64,000 nt of DNA from Polynucleobacter sp. JS-Mosq-20-D10 (lineage in GTDB: Bacteria > Pseudomonadota > Gammaproteobacteria > Burkholderiales > Burkholderiaceae), in assembly GCF_018687755.1 (NCBI RefSeq), contig NZ_CP061305.1, positions 743,099 through 807,098 on the forward strand, read 5' to 3'. Within the stretch, counting starts at the first letter, position 1. Each line of letters begins with the position of its first letter. The notes beneath the pieces were generated by a model. The model saw only the letters and a list, made by a program, of their open reading frames with translations, did not search any database and was not told the origin of the DNA. Positions 42,857-51,847 of the stretch are shown piece after piece. Position numbers and translations under genes: made by a program.

Positions 42857-44323
42857 ATGATTCTTTCTTTCGCCATCTGGATCCCGATTTTCTTCGGCAT
42901 CATTATTTTGTTCTACGGTTCAGAGAGACCCACAGCCGGTGTTCGCTGGTTAGCCCTCTTTGGTTCTGTACTGGGCTTTATTGCAACGCTGCCATTGATT
43001 ATTCATTTCGATATTGCCAATCCTGGCATGCAATTTGTTGAAAAGATGAGTTGGATTCCGCGTTACGACATTAACTACCACTTGGGTATCGACGGAATAT
43101 CAGTCTGGTTTATTGTTTTGACAGCCTTCATCAACATCCTCGTAGTGATTGCTGCCTGGGAAGTCATTGACAAGAAGGTTTCGCAATACATGGCCTCTTT
43201 CCTAGTCCTTTCTGGATTGATGATTGGTGTGTTTGCCGCTTTAGATGCTTTGCTGTTTTATGTATTCTTCGAAGCAACCCTAATCCCGATGTACATCATC
43301 ATCGGTGTATGGGGCGGTCATAACCGGATCTATGCAGCATTTAAGTTCTTCTTGTATACCTTGCTTGGCTCATTGCTAACCTTGATTGCCATGCTCTATC
43401 TGTACAACGTGACTAATACCTTTGATATCCTGGCTTGGCATAACGCACGTCTAGACATCGTTGAACAAATCCTGTTGTTCTTCGCTTTCTTTATGGCCTT
43501 TGCCGTGAAGGTGCCAATGTGGCCTTTACATACTTGGTTGCCAGACGTTCACGTTGAAGCACCTACTGGTGGTTCCGTAGTGTTGGCTGCGATTATGTTG
43601 AAGCTAGGTGCTTATGGCTTCTTGCGTTTTTCATTACCAATTGCCCCGGATGCAAGTCAGTACCTTGGCCCATTCATCATTTTCTTATCATTAGTGGCTG
43701 TGATCTACGTTGGTGCAGTAGCGCTAGTTCAGAAAGATATGAAGAAGCTGGTGGCCTATTCATCAGTAGCGCATATGGGCTTTGTGACTCTCGGCTTCTT
43801 CCTCTTTAGTCCCTTGGGTATTGAGGGCGGCATTGTGCAGATGATTTCTCATGGCTTTGTTGCTGGTGCCATGTTCCTTTCTATTGGCGTCTTGTATGAC
43901 CGTATGCATACCCGTCAAATTGCTGATTACGGCGGAGTTGTCCATCGCATGCCTGCCTTTACAGCCTTTGCTGTCTTAATGGCGATGGCGAACTGTGGAT
44001 TACCCGCTACCTCTGGTTTCGTGGGTGAGTTCATGGTGATTCTGGCTGCTGTAGATTACGACTTCGTGATTGGTATCTTGGCATCAACCGCTTTGATTCT
44101 TGGTGCCGCTTACTCCTTATGGATGGTCAAGCGTGTATTCTTCGGCGCAATTACCAATCAGCATGTTGAGGAATTAAAAGATCTCAATGCGCGTGAGTAT
44201 TTCATGATGGCGGTGTTGTCTATCTGTGTAATCGGTATGGGTGTTTATCCAAAGCCTTTTACCGACATGATTCATCCAGCTGTGATTAATCTGCTTCAGC
44301 ATGTTGCTGTTAGCAAACTCTGA
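42857..44323 (+). CDS. nuoM: NADH dehydrogenase I subunit M
   Basis: The 488-residue antiporter-like subunit has the FEATLIPMYIIIGVWGG stretch with the conserved Glu, and KVPMWPLHTWLPDVHVEAPTGGSV. It has about 14 membrane segments and pumps protons. It follows nuoL by 24 bases and nuoN follows by ten. Confidence 0.97.
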   Translation: MILSFAIWIPIFFGIIILFYGSERPTAGVRWLALFGSVLGFIATLPLIIHFDIANPGMQFVEKMSWIPRYDINYHLGIDGISVWFIVLTAFINILVVIAAWEVIDKKVSQYMASFLVLSGLMIGVFAALDALLFYVFFEATLIPMYIIIGVWGGHNRIYAAFKFFLYTLLGSLLTLIAMLYLYNVTNTFDILAWHNARLDIVEQILLFFAFFMAFAVKVPMWPLHTWLPDVHVEAPTGGSVVLAAIMLKLGAYGFLRFSLPIAPDASQYLGPFIIFLSLVAVIYVGAVALVQKDMKKLVAYSSVAHMGFVTLGFFLFSPLGIEGGIVQMISHGFVAGAMFLSIGVLYDRMHTRQIADYGGVVHRMPAFTAFAVLMAMANCGLPATSGFVGEFMVILAAVDYDFVIGILASTALILGAAYSLWMVKRVFFGAITNQHVEELKDLNAREYFMMAVLSICVIGMGVYPKPFTDMIHPAVINLLQHVAVSKL

Positions 44324-44333
44324 GTAAAAGCTA

Positions 44334-45839
44334 ATGCAAGCATTTGACCTATACGCCGTCCTGCCGGAACTCGTTTTACTTGTAGTTGCCTGCCTTTTAT
44401 TGGTGGCGAGTGTTTATGTACCTGAACATCAGCCAGCAACCCCAGGAGTAGAGCAGGATATATTCCACACGCCACGTGGCGTTGGATTTGTTTACTTTTT
44501 CACCATCATCTTGTTGGTGTATTTGATCTTTGCATTTATAGGTCGCATGGGAGATGTATCCATCGTAGCTATGAATGGCTTATTTCAGTCAGATCCCATT
44601 TCAAACCTCTTGAAAGCTTGTTCATGTGGAGCGGTATTGGTGAGCCTAGTGTATTCAAAACAGTACCTGACTGATCGCGCATTATTCCGTCCTGACTTCA
44701 TTGTCTTGGCTTTGCTAGCCTTGTTAGGTCAATTTGTATTAATCTCCGGTGCAAACCTACTCACACTCTATTTGGGTCTTGAGCTGATGGCCCTGCCAAC
44801 TTACGCCTTGGTGGCGATGCGTCACAGCAGCGAGAAGAGTGTTGAAGCAGGCATTAAGTACTTCATTCTTGGAGCTCTGGCATCTGGTTTCTTACTCTAC
44901 GGCATGTCTATGTTGTACGGCGTAACTGGTTCACTCGATTTAATTGAGATCTTTAGAACTGTTGCTGACCCCCGTGTGAATCATTTGGTTATGGCCTTCG
45001 GCTTGGTATTTATTGTCTCCGGCTTGGCCTTTAAGTTGGGGGTTGTGCCGTTTCATATGTGGGTGCCTGATGTGTACCAAGGTGCCCCGACAGCAGTGAC
45101 TTTAATGATTGCAGCCGCTCCCAAGTTAGCTGCTTTCGCTCTGCTATTCAGACTCTTGGTAAATACACTTTTGCCGCTGATGGGTGATTGGCAGCCGATG
45201 CTGGTGATCCTTGCCGTTTTATCCTTAGTAGTAGGAAATGTCACCGCTATTGCGCAAACTAATATCAAGCGGATGCTGGCTTATTCTGCGATTGCGCAAA
45301 TGGGCTTTGTATTGCTCGGTATGCTATCCGTGTTTGATGATCATGCATTTAGTGCATCGATGTTCTATGTCATTACCTATGTCTTAACTACCTTGGGTAG
45401 CTTCGGCCTCATCATGATCTTGTCACGCAAGGGCCATGATTGCGAAACGATTGATGACCTCAAGGGTTTAAATAAGCGCCACCCCTGGTTTGCATTTATT
45501 GGTCTAGTAATGATGTTCTCTTTGGCTGGCATTCCGCCAACAGTGGGCTTTGCTGCCAAACTTGGCGTACTTGAAGCTCTGGTTGATGGCGAGCATACCT
45601 TCTTGGCAATTATTGCGGTGATCGCATCCTTGATTGGTGCCTTCTACTACTTGCGAGTGGTTAAGGTGATGTACTTTGATGAGCCAAAAGAAGAGCATGT
45701 TGCTGAGATTTCTGGATCTGGCTTTGCGCGCGGACTGTTGAGCTTGAATGCGATATTGGTTCTGGCTTTAGGGATCCTCCCAGCTGGGCTCATGGCTGTT
45801 TGCTTAGATGCAATGCGCCGCACTCTACTGGGTTCATAG
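44334..45839 (+). CDS. nuoN: NADH dehydrogenase I subunit N
   Basis: The 501-residue antiporter-like subunit has the GLELMALPTYALVAMRH segment and FKLGVVPFHMWVPDVYQGAPTAVT, with the conserved Lys in NIKRMLAYSAIAQMGF. It is the third proton pump of complex I. It ends the operon; an intrinsic terminator begins 27 bases after its stop. Confidence 0.97.
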   Translation: MQAFDLYAVLPELVLLVVACLLLVASVYVPEHQPATPGVEQDIFHTPRGVGFVYFFTIILLVYLIFAFIGRMGDVSIVAMNGLFQSDPISNLLKACSCGAVLVSLVYSKQYLTDRALFRPDFIVLALLALLGQFVLISGANLLTLYLGLELMALPTYALVAMRHSSEKSVEAGIKYFILGALASGFLLYGMSMLYGVTGSLDLIEIFRTVADPRVNHLVMAFGLVFIVSGLAFKLGVVPFHMWVPDVYQGAPTAVTLMIAAAPKLAAFALLFRLLVNTLLPLMGDWQPMLVILAVLSLVVGNVTAIAQTNIKRMLAYSAIAQMGFVLLGMLSVFDDHAFSASMFYVITYVLTTLGSFGLIMILSRKGHDCETIDDLKGLNKRHPWFAFIGLVMMFSLAGIPPTVGFAAKLGVLEALVDGEHTFLAIIAVIASLIGAFYYLRVVKVMYFDEPKEEHVAEISGSGFARGLLSLNAILVLALGILPAGLMAVCLDAMRRTLLGS

Positions 45840-45866
45840 GCGGAATCATCAATCAGATTGCGATAT

Positions 45867-45893
45867 AGGCTCCTTACAGGAGCCTTTTTCTTT
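45867..45893 (+). terminator. Intrinsic terminator after the nuo operon
   Basis: AGGCTCCT (45867-45874) pairs perfectly with AGGAGCCT (45878-45885) around a three-base loop, followed by TTTTTCTTT. It ends the 14-gene nuo transcript. Confidence 0.92.
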
Positions 45894-45941
45894 GCTGTCA
45901 CCTAGATTTTGTATGATGAACGTTCAATTAATGAAAGATGT

Positions 45942-46547
45942 ATGATGACTGAAAAATCATTTAAAGACCTACCAATCGGTGATGCCCATTTGAGGGAAGA
46001 ATGCTTATCCAGTGAGGATATTTACGGCGGTATCTTTTTGAACATGAAGCGCGATCAAGTCAGTCTGCCAGACGGAAATCAGGCTGTACGTGAATATCTT
46101 ACTCACCCTGGTGCAGTCGCTATTCTAGCGATCTTAGATGATGGTAGGGTGCTGATGGAGCGTCAATATCGCTACCCGATTGCAAAGGCCTGTATTGAGA
46201 TTCCTGCGGGTAAGTTGGAAATTGGTGAAGATCGATTACTTTGTGCGCAAAGAGAACTTGAGGAGGAGACTGGCTACTCTGCAAGTAAATGGAGTTTTAT
46301 ACGCCGCATTCATCCGGTGATTTCGTATTCGACAGAATTTATTGATCTCTATTTAGCTGAAGGTTTAGTATCCGGCAAAAGCCACTTAGATGATGAAGAG
46401 TTTTTAGATGTCTTTGCGGCCCCTTTGGAGCAATTATTAGAATGGGTAGAGCGGGGAGAGATTACGGATGTGAAGACGACCATTGCGACTTATTGGCTGG
46501 ATCGCTGTCGTCGTGGTTTAGTCACTCCTGAGCCTATTTCGGGCTAA
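45942..46547 (+). CDS. Nudix hydrolase, ADP-ribose pyrophosphatase-like
   Basis: The 201-residue product has the Nudix box GKLEIGEDRLLCAQRELEEETGY (G-x5-E-x7-RE-x2-EE-x-G) near residues 95-117, preceded by IEIPAG. The EIPAGK and the length suggest an ADP-ribose pyrophosphatase of the NudF type; such enzymes also hydrolyse other ADP-sugars. Two adjacent ATG codons (45942 and 45945) are possible starts. A frame extension to a TTG at 45909 is unlikely. Substrate is inferred. Confidence 0.88.
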   Translation: MMTEKSFKDLPIGDAHLREECLSSEDIYGGIFLNMKRDQVSLPDGNQAVREYLTHPGAVAILAILDDGRVLMERQYRYPIAKACIEIPAGKLEIGEDRLLCAQRELEEETGYSASKWSFIRRIHPVISYSTEFIDLYLAEGLVSGKSHLDDEEFLDVFAAPLEQLLEWVERGEITDVKTTIATYWLDRCRRGLVTPEPISG

Positions 46548-46607
46548 TTCAACTATCGATTAAAATAGGGCTATTGAATTTGGTATTTTTGCCCCTATAT
46601 AGGTCTT

Positions 46608-47135
46608 ATGAAAGTTTATAACCTCGCTTGCCCGCTGTCTCATCGCTTTGAGGGATGGTTTGCCTCTGAAGAGGATTGCCTTGCTCAGCAAGACAAGGGA
46701 ATGCTGGCGTGTCCTATTTGCGATAGTACGGAGATTTCCCGGATGCCGTCGGCTCCACATATTGCTAAATCAGGATCTAGCAAAGATACTCCGACTTCAA
46801 CTGAACTTACCGTCGCCAGTTCTGCGACAACTGATCATACCGGTGTCACTGGGACATTGAGTGGTGATGTCGTTGCGTTGACTGGTGGCGATCATTCTCA
46901 GTTAGAGGCGCAGGTACAGGCAGCCTTTTTAAAGGGTATGCGTGAGTTGATGGGGCGTTCGGAAGACGTTGGGAGTTCGTTTGCAGAAGAAGCTCGAAAA
47001 ATTCACTATAAGGAATCTCCTGAGCGCAGTATCCGCGGTCAAACTACTCTTGACGAAGCTGAGGCTTTGCGCGATGAGGGGATTGAGGTGTTGGCAATGC
47101 CTATGATGCCTGCACTAAAAAATACCTTACAGTAG
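46608..47135 (+). CDS. DUF1178 family protein
   Basis: The 175-residue product begins MKVYNLACPLSHRFEGWF and has the early Cys in LACP and the CPIC pair near residues 37-40, the DUF1178 layout suggestive of a small zinc-binding head. The middle (about 55-100) is Ser/Thr-rich, and the C-terminal half contains FLKGMRELMGRSEDVG and the conserved EEARKIHY. Function is unknown. It often follows nuo and Nudix genes in Burkholderiales, which is the case here. Confidence 0.88.
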   Translation: MKVYNLACPLSHRFEGWFASEEDCLAQQDKGMLACPICDSTEISRMPSAPHIAKSGSSKDTPTSTELTVASSATTDHTGVTGTLSGDVVALTGGDHSQLEAQVQAAFLKGMRELMGRSEDVGSSFAEEARKIHYKESPERSIRGQTTLDEAEALRDEGIEVLAMPMMPALKNTLQ

Positions 47136-47156
47136 CCGGCACCTTCCTAATTCCCC

Positions 47157-47162
47157 TATACT
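47157..47162 (+). promoter_or_regulatory. Candidate -10 box of the amino acid ABC operon
   Basis: TATACT matches the -10 consensus in five of six positions and lies 55 bases before the binding-protein start. There is no good -35 at 17 bases. The palindrome at 47171-47185 would lie close after the start of transcription. Confidence 0.35.
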
Positions 47163-47170
47163 TGGTGTGC

Positions 47171-47185
47171 ACCCAGAGTCTGGGT
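47171..47185. promoter_or_regulatory. Palindrome upstream of the amino acid ABC operon, possible operator
   Basis: ACCCAGA-G-TCTGGGT is a perfect inverted repeat centred 39 bases before the binding-protein start. Its place just after the candidate -10 box fits a repressor site or a small stem in the leader. No T-tract follows, so it is not a terminator. Confidence 0.4.
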
Positions 47186-47216
47186 ATGACCATTTATTAG
47201 AATAGGAGAAGTACCC

Positions 47217-47969
47217 ATGAAACGCTTTTTTTTAGCATTGTTTGCAGCTGTCCTAGCGCTCACCATTGTGGCTTGCTCCAAGTCCTCTGATACAAAAGAA
47301 ATTAAGGTTGCAGTTTCTCCTGCATCTCCCCCCATGTTATTTGATGATAAAGGGCAGATCGTTGGCGTTGATATGGATATTTTCCAGGGCTTCTGCCAGT
47401 CGCGTGGATGTACTTTAAAAGTCACTCCGTATGATTGGGCTGGAATGTTGGGCGCTGTCTCTAGTGGTCAGGCTGATGTGGCTTTCTCAGGAATTTCTAT
47501 TACGGACAAGCGTAAAGAGGTGATGGATTTTTCCCAGCCTTACTATGACAATGCTTGGCATCTTGTGAGCATGAAGAATAAAAATATTCAGATCACTGAC
47601 TTAAATCAGCTCAAGAAATACTCCATTGGCTATCCACGTGGCATGGCATACGATGACCTCATCAAGAATGAGCTAGAGCCAAAGGGTTTCTATTCACTAA
47701 GCAAGGTCAAGCTCTATCCCTCATATGCAGAAGTGATTACCGATCTGCAGAATGGTAATTTGGATCTAGCCTTTATTGAGGAACCGGTATTCCTGAATTA
47801 CGAAAATAAACTACAGTTGCCGATTCAGAGTAGCTATGTATTTCAGGGCTTTGATAAGCTAGGTTTTGCTTTTGCTAAAGGTTCTAAGCTGCGCGATGAT
47901 TTTGATAAATACCTTAACGAACTTGGCCCAGAAAAAATTAAAGCCATTCTGGATAAGTGGATGAAATAA
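47217..47969 (+). CDS. Amino acid ABC transporter substrate-binding lipoprotein
   Basis: The 250-residue protein has a lipoprotein signal with VACS (Cys20) and the family 3 extracellular binding fold: VAVSPASPPMLFDDKGQIVGVDMDIFQGF and SSGQADVAFSGISITDKRKEVMDFSQPYY. Family members bind polar amino acids or related solutes. It starts the operon with the permease-ATPase-permease genes that follow. The arginine/lysine/glutamine preference cannot be read from sequence alone. Confidence 0.9.
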   Translation: MKRFFLALFAAVLALTIVACSKSSDTKEIKVAVSPASPPMLFDDKGQIVGVDMDIFQGFCQSRGCTLKVTPYDWAGMLGAVSSGQADVAFSGISITDKRKEVMDFSQPYYDNAWHLVSMKNKNIQITDLNQLKKYSIGYPRGMAYDDLIKNELEPKGFYSLSKVKLYPSYAEVITDLQNGNLDLAFIEEPVFLNYENKLQLPIQSSYVFQGFDKLGFAFAKGSKLRDDFDKYLNELGPEKIKAILDKWMK

Positions 47970-48013
47970 ACTCCATTTATTAATACCTCAATCAGTAGTC
48001 AAAAGGCTGCCCT

Positions 48014-48667
48014 GTGACTTTTCTGGATATTCTTGCTCAGTTAGCTCAGGGCATTTCTTATACAGTTCTAGTAACTCTCGTTTGCTCACTAACGGGCTTA
48101 GTCGTCGGCTTATTTTTAGCAAGTCTACGCCGTCTCGATATTCCCTGGCTAACCCCGCTGATTGACTGCTATACCTATGTCTTTAGGGGTGTGCCAGTTT
48201 TGGTCTTACTGTTTATGGTGTACTTTGGCTTACCAGGCATTGGCCTTAAGGTTCCGCCTTTGATGGCGATGGTGCTCAGTTTAGGTCTAGTAGCATCCGC
48301 CTATTTAGCCGAGGTATTTCGAGGGGCGTTTAACTCAGTAGATCCTACTGAAGTCGTTGCTGCCCAGGCCATGGGAATGACTCGTATACAAGTTCTCAGG
48401 TTTATCGAGTTACCCCAAATGCTGCGATTTTCAGTTTCGGGTATGGTCAATGAGTTCACCTCGGTGCTCAAATATTCTCCATTTGCCTATACGGTGGGGA
48501 TTCCGGAGATTACCAAGCAAGCTATGACACTCACTTCAACCACGCTACGTGGTATTGAGGTCTATCTAGCTGTGGGCATTTTATATTTCGTGATTTACCG
48601 AATTTGCTTAGTCGGCATTCAACTTCTGAGTAGGCGTTTCCAAATTCCAGGCATGGCCCCAGTATGA
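48014..48667 (+). CDS. Amino acid ABC transporter permease (first)
   Basis: The 217-residue HisM/GlnP-type permease has five or so membrane segments and the EAA loop motif ...EVVAAQAMGMTRIQVLRFIELPQMLRF. It contacts the ATPase through this loop. The start is GTG at 48014. It pairs with the second permease (49433-50098) to form a heterodimeric channel, as in HisQM/ArtQM. Confidence 0.92.
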   Translation: MTFLDILAQLAQGISYTVLVTLVCSLTGLVVGLFLASLRRLDIPWLTPLIDCYTYVFRGVPVLVLLFMVYFGLPGIGLKVPPLMAMVLSLGLVASAYLAEVFRGAFNSVDPTEVVAAQAMGMTRIQVLRFIELPQMLRFSVSGMVNEFTSVLKYSPFAYTVGIPEITKQAMTLTSTTLRGIEVYLAVGILYFVIYRICLVGIQLLSRRFQIPGMAPV

Positions 48668-48701
48668 GCGCTAGCACTACATTACTTAAAGAGGTAATCC
48701 T

Positions 48702-49433
48702 GTGGCATTAATTCAAGTGAGGGATTTGGTAAAAGAGTTTGATGGACAAACCGTCTTATCCAACATTAATCTGGATTTAAAAGAGGGCGATGTTCGGGTC
48801 TTGATGGGTGCCTCTGGCTCTGGTAAATCTACCTTATTACGTTGCCTTAATCGCTTAGTTGAGCCCACCTCGGGATCGATTGTTTTTAGAGGTAAGGAAG
48901 TATTGCATCCTGACGTGGATGTCCGGGAGCTGCGTAAGCAAATTGGTTTTGTATTTCAGCAATTCGCCCTTTACAGTCATCTCACCGTCTTGGATAACGT
49001 GTCATTAGGTCTGCGTAAATTGCATCAGATGGGCAAAGCGCAGGCTAAAGAAAAAGCCCTCCAAGAGCTATCCCATTTTGAAATGACATCTCATCAAGAT
49101 AAGTATCCCGCACAGCTTTCTGGCGGACAGAAGCAGAGGGTGGCTATTGCCCGTGCACTCGCCATGGATCCAGCAGTCTTGGTGCTCGATGAGCCTACCT
49201 CAGCACTAGATCCTGTCATGTCTAGAGATGTAGCGGATCTGATCAATCGCTTGCATAGCGAAGGGATCACGATGATCTGCGTGACCCATGACCTTAACTT
49301 GGCACGCAATATTGCAGATACCGTGATGTTTCTAGATCGCGGCGTCATTCGAGCCGATGACCGTATTGATATATTGAGTAAACATTCTGATCCAGATATC
49401 AAAGCCTTCTTTGGTGCCGAGGAGAAGCGTTAA
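48702..49433 (+). CDS. Amino acid ABC transporter ATPase
   Basis: The 243-residue ATPase has Walker A GASGSGKST (about residues 36-44), the LSGGQKQRVAIARALAMDP signature, Walker B LVLDEPTSALDP and the H-loop in CVTHDLNLARNI. It closely resembles GlnQ/HisP. The start is GTG at 48702. It overlaps the second permease start by one base (TAATG). Confidence 0.94.
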   Translation: MALIQVRDLVKEFDGQTVLSNINLDLKEGDVRVLMGASGSGKSTLLRCLNRLVEPTSGSIVFRGKEVLHPDVDVRELRKQIGFVFQQFALYSHLTVLDNVSLGLRKLHQMGKAQAKEKALQELSHFEMTSHQDKYPAQLSGGQKQRVAIARALAMDPAVLVLDEPTSALDPVMSRDVADLINRLHSEGITMICVTHDLNLARNIADTVMFLDRGVIRADDRIDILSKHSDPDIKAFFGAEEKR

Positions 49434-50098
49434 TGGGCGGGTGGCCATCCTTCATTCGTGATCTCACGGAGCAGATGCCCATGATTTTGACAGGGCTAGT
49501 GAAGACCTTGCAATTGGCGGGCTTGATTAGTGTTTCAGGATTGCTGTTAGGCATCGTGGTGTTTTATCTCACGCTGAGTAAAAACCAATACGTGCGTAGT
49601 GCCATCAACTCTTATATCTCCTTTTTTATCGGCATGCCATTAATTGTTTTATTGTTCTTAATGTATTACGGCTTGCCACAGTGGGGCGTTCGACTCCCTC
49701 CATTCACAGTCGCTTTCATTGGATTTACATTTAACGTAGCAGCTTACAATGCGGCATATCTAAAGACTGCCTTTAATGGTTTGGATAAGAGTCAGTTGGA
49801 GGCAGCGAGTGCGCAGGGCTTCAGTCCTTTACAGATCTTTCGGTTGATTACCTTGCCGCAGGTGATTCGACTGTCTATTCCAGCATTAACGAATCAAGTA
49901 ATTGCAAATCTCAAAGATAGCTCGGTTGCGTTCTTGATTCAGTACACTGAATTCTTTGCGCGGGTACAAGAGTTGGCTGCGACCAACTTCCAATTCTTCA
50001 AAGCCTATTTTTTGGCTGCCTTGGTTTACTTAGTCTTGGTATCAGTGATTGTGTTGTTCGCTCGCGCCATTGAGAGGCGTTATCTTATCCCCGCTTAA
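49433..50098 (+). CDS. Amino acid ABC transporter permease (second)
   Basis: The 221-residue permease has the same fold as the first one and an EAA loop (GLDKSQLEAASAQGFSPLQIFRLITLPQVIR). The order binding protein-permease-ATPase-permease is complete. It ends the operon, followed after 21 bases by a bidirectional terminator hairpin. Confidence 0.92.
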   Translation: MGGWPSFIRDLTEQMPMILTGLVKTLQLAGLISVSGLLLGIVVFYLTLSKNQYVRSAINSYISFFIGMPLIVLLFLMYYGLPQWGVRLPPFTVAFIGFTFNVAAYNAAYLKTAFNGLDKSQLEAASAQGFSPLQIFRLITLPQVIRLSIPALTNQVIANLKDSSVAFLIQYTEFFARVQELAATNFQFFKAYFLAALVYLVLVSVIVLFARAIERRYLIPA

Positions 50099-50119
50099 TC
50101 GAGAATGAACAATAAAAAA

Positions 50120-50146
50120 AATAGCGGCCCAAGGGTCGCTATTTTT
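50120..50146. terminator. Bidirectional intrinsic terminator
   Basis: AATAGCGGCCC and GGGTCGCTATT form an 11-base stem with one G-U pair and a two-base loop. A T-run follows on the plus strand and an A-run precedes it (50113-50119), so it can stop both the ABC operon and the convergent mmsA transcript. Confidence 0.9.
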
Positions 50147-50175
50147 ATCTGCAGATACTGTCTGCGGACCAGCAA

Positions 50176-51696
50176 TTACTTCGAAGTCGGCATCACAAAC
50201 TCTGCACCCTTGGCAATGCTCTCAGGCCAGCGTTGCATCACGCTCTTTTGCTTGGTATAGAAACGAACGCCTTCTTTGCCGTAGGCATGCATATCGCCAA
50301 AGAGCGATTTCTTCCAACCTCCAAAACCATGCCAAGCCATTGGAACGGGGATAGGTACGTTAATGCCAACCATACCTACTTGTACGCGGCGAGCAAATTC
50401 ACGGGCAATATTACCGTCGCTCGTAAAGCAAGCTACGCCATTACCAAATTCACAGGAATTCACTAAATTCAGAGCCTCGGTGAAGTTTGCTACTCGCATA
50501 CAAGATAGTACTGGTCCGAAAATTTCTTCTAGATAGATTTTCATGTCGGGGGTAACGTTATCAAAGAGGGTGCCTCCGATAAAGAAGCCACTCTCATGTC
50601 CTGGCACCTTCAAACCACGACCATCAACTAATAATTTTGCACCGGAAGCAACGCCGCTATCAATGTAGCCGGTGATGCGCTCTAAGGCAGCTTTAGTAAC
50701 AATAGGACCCATTTCAGCGTCGAGCTCCATGCCGTTCTTCACCTTAAGAGTTTTAGTGCGCTCAATGAGTTTTGGCATGATTTTCTCGGCAACATCACCC
50801 ACCAAAACTGCCACTGAGATTGCCATGCAGCGCTCGCCAGCAGAGCCATAGGCCGCACCAATCAAAGCATCAATCGTCTTATCGATATCAGCATCAGGCA
50901 TCACGACCATGTGATTCTTGGCACCACCTAAAGCCTGTGAGCGCTTACCGAAGTGCGCACAACGCTCATAGATGTAATTAGCAATTGGAGTTGAGCCTAC
51001 AAAGCTTACTGCCTTGACATCAGGATTCTCAATCAAGGCATCTACCGCTTCTTTATCGCCTTGTACTACGTTAAACACGCCATCAGGCAAGCCAGCTTCT
51101 TTTAATAGCTTAGCCATGAACAAGGATGCGGATGGATCAGTAGGGCTAGGCTTCAGAATGAAGGAGTTCCCACAGGCAATCGCCACTGGGAACATCCACA
51201 TTGGTACCATGACAGGGAAGTTAAATGGCGTCACGCCAGCAACCACCCCTAAAGGCTGGCGCATTACCCAGTTATCAATATCGGTAGACACTTGCTCGGT
51301 GTAATCGCCCTTGAGTAGCTCCGGAATGCCGGTGGCGAATTCCACAATTTCAATGCCGCGAGTAACTTCCCCTTGGGCGTCGGTAAATACTTTGCCGTGT
51401 TCTGCGGTAATGATGGCAGCTAATTCATCACGGTTTGCGTTGAGCAGCTCAAGATACTTAAACATAATGCGCGCACGGCGCAATGGGGAGGTCTGGCTCC
51501 AAGTCTGGAATGCTGCCTGAGCATTTGCTACAACATCATCAACCTCTTGTCGGCTAGCTAGGGCTATGCGTCTAGCGACAGCTCCTGTGGAGGGATTAAA
51601 TACATCGGCGAAACGACCGTCTTTTGGGTTGACGACTTTGCCGCCAACGAAATGACCAATATCTTCTTTTGATGTAAAAGCTTGGGGTGCGCTCAT
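50176..51696 (-). CDS. mmsA: Methylmalonate-semialdehyde dehydrogenase (CoA-acylating)
   Basis: The 506-residue aldehyde dehydrogenase has the MmsA-type TPFNFPVMVPMWMFP segment, the SFVGSTPIANYIYERC helix and the active-site Cys290 in GSAGERCMA, with the C-terminal EIFGPVLS. It oxidises methylmalonate or malonate semialdehyde to propionyl- or acetyl-CoA in valine and inositol breakdown. It is divergent from the OYE gene. Its usual partners (mmsB, acyl-CoA dehydrogenase) are not in this window. Confidence 0.93.
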   Translation of the reverse strand: MSAPQAFTSKEDIGHFVGGKVVNPKDGRFADVFNPSTGAVARRIALASRQEVDDVVANAQAAFQTWSQTSPLRRARIMFKYLELLNANRDELAAIITAEHGKVFTDAQGEVTRGIEIVEFATGIPELLKGDYTEQVSTDIDNWVMRQPLGVVAGVTPFNFPVMVPMWMFPVAIACGNSFILKPSPTDPSASLFMAKLLKEAGLPDGVFNVVQGDKEAVDALIENPDVKAVSFVGSTPIANYIYERCAHFGKRSQALGGAKNHMVVMPDADIDKTIDALIGAAYGSAGERCMAISVAVLVGDVAEKIMPKLIERTKTLKVKNGMELDAEMGPIVTKAALERITGYIDSGVASGAKLLVDGRGLKVPGHESGFFIGGTLFDNVTPDMKIYLEEIFGPVLSCMRVANFTEALNLVNSCEFGNGVACFTSDGNIAREFARRVQVGMVGINVPIPVPMAWHGFGGWKKSLFGDMHAYGKEGVRFYTKQKSVMQRWPESIAKGAEFVMPTSK

Positions 51697-51847
51697 AGTG
51701 ATTTACTTAATATTCTATTGTCTGGTTTTGGGTTCAATAAAGATGCTTGGGCTAGATTCCGCACAACTTTATGGTCTCGTTTATTCTACTGACTCTATTT
51801 TATCGTTTTAGCTATTTTTACGCTTTTTAGCCCCCTAAGGTAAGTAA

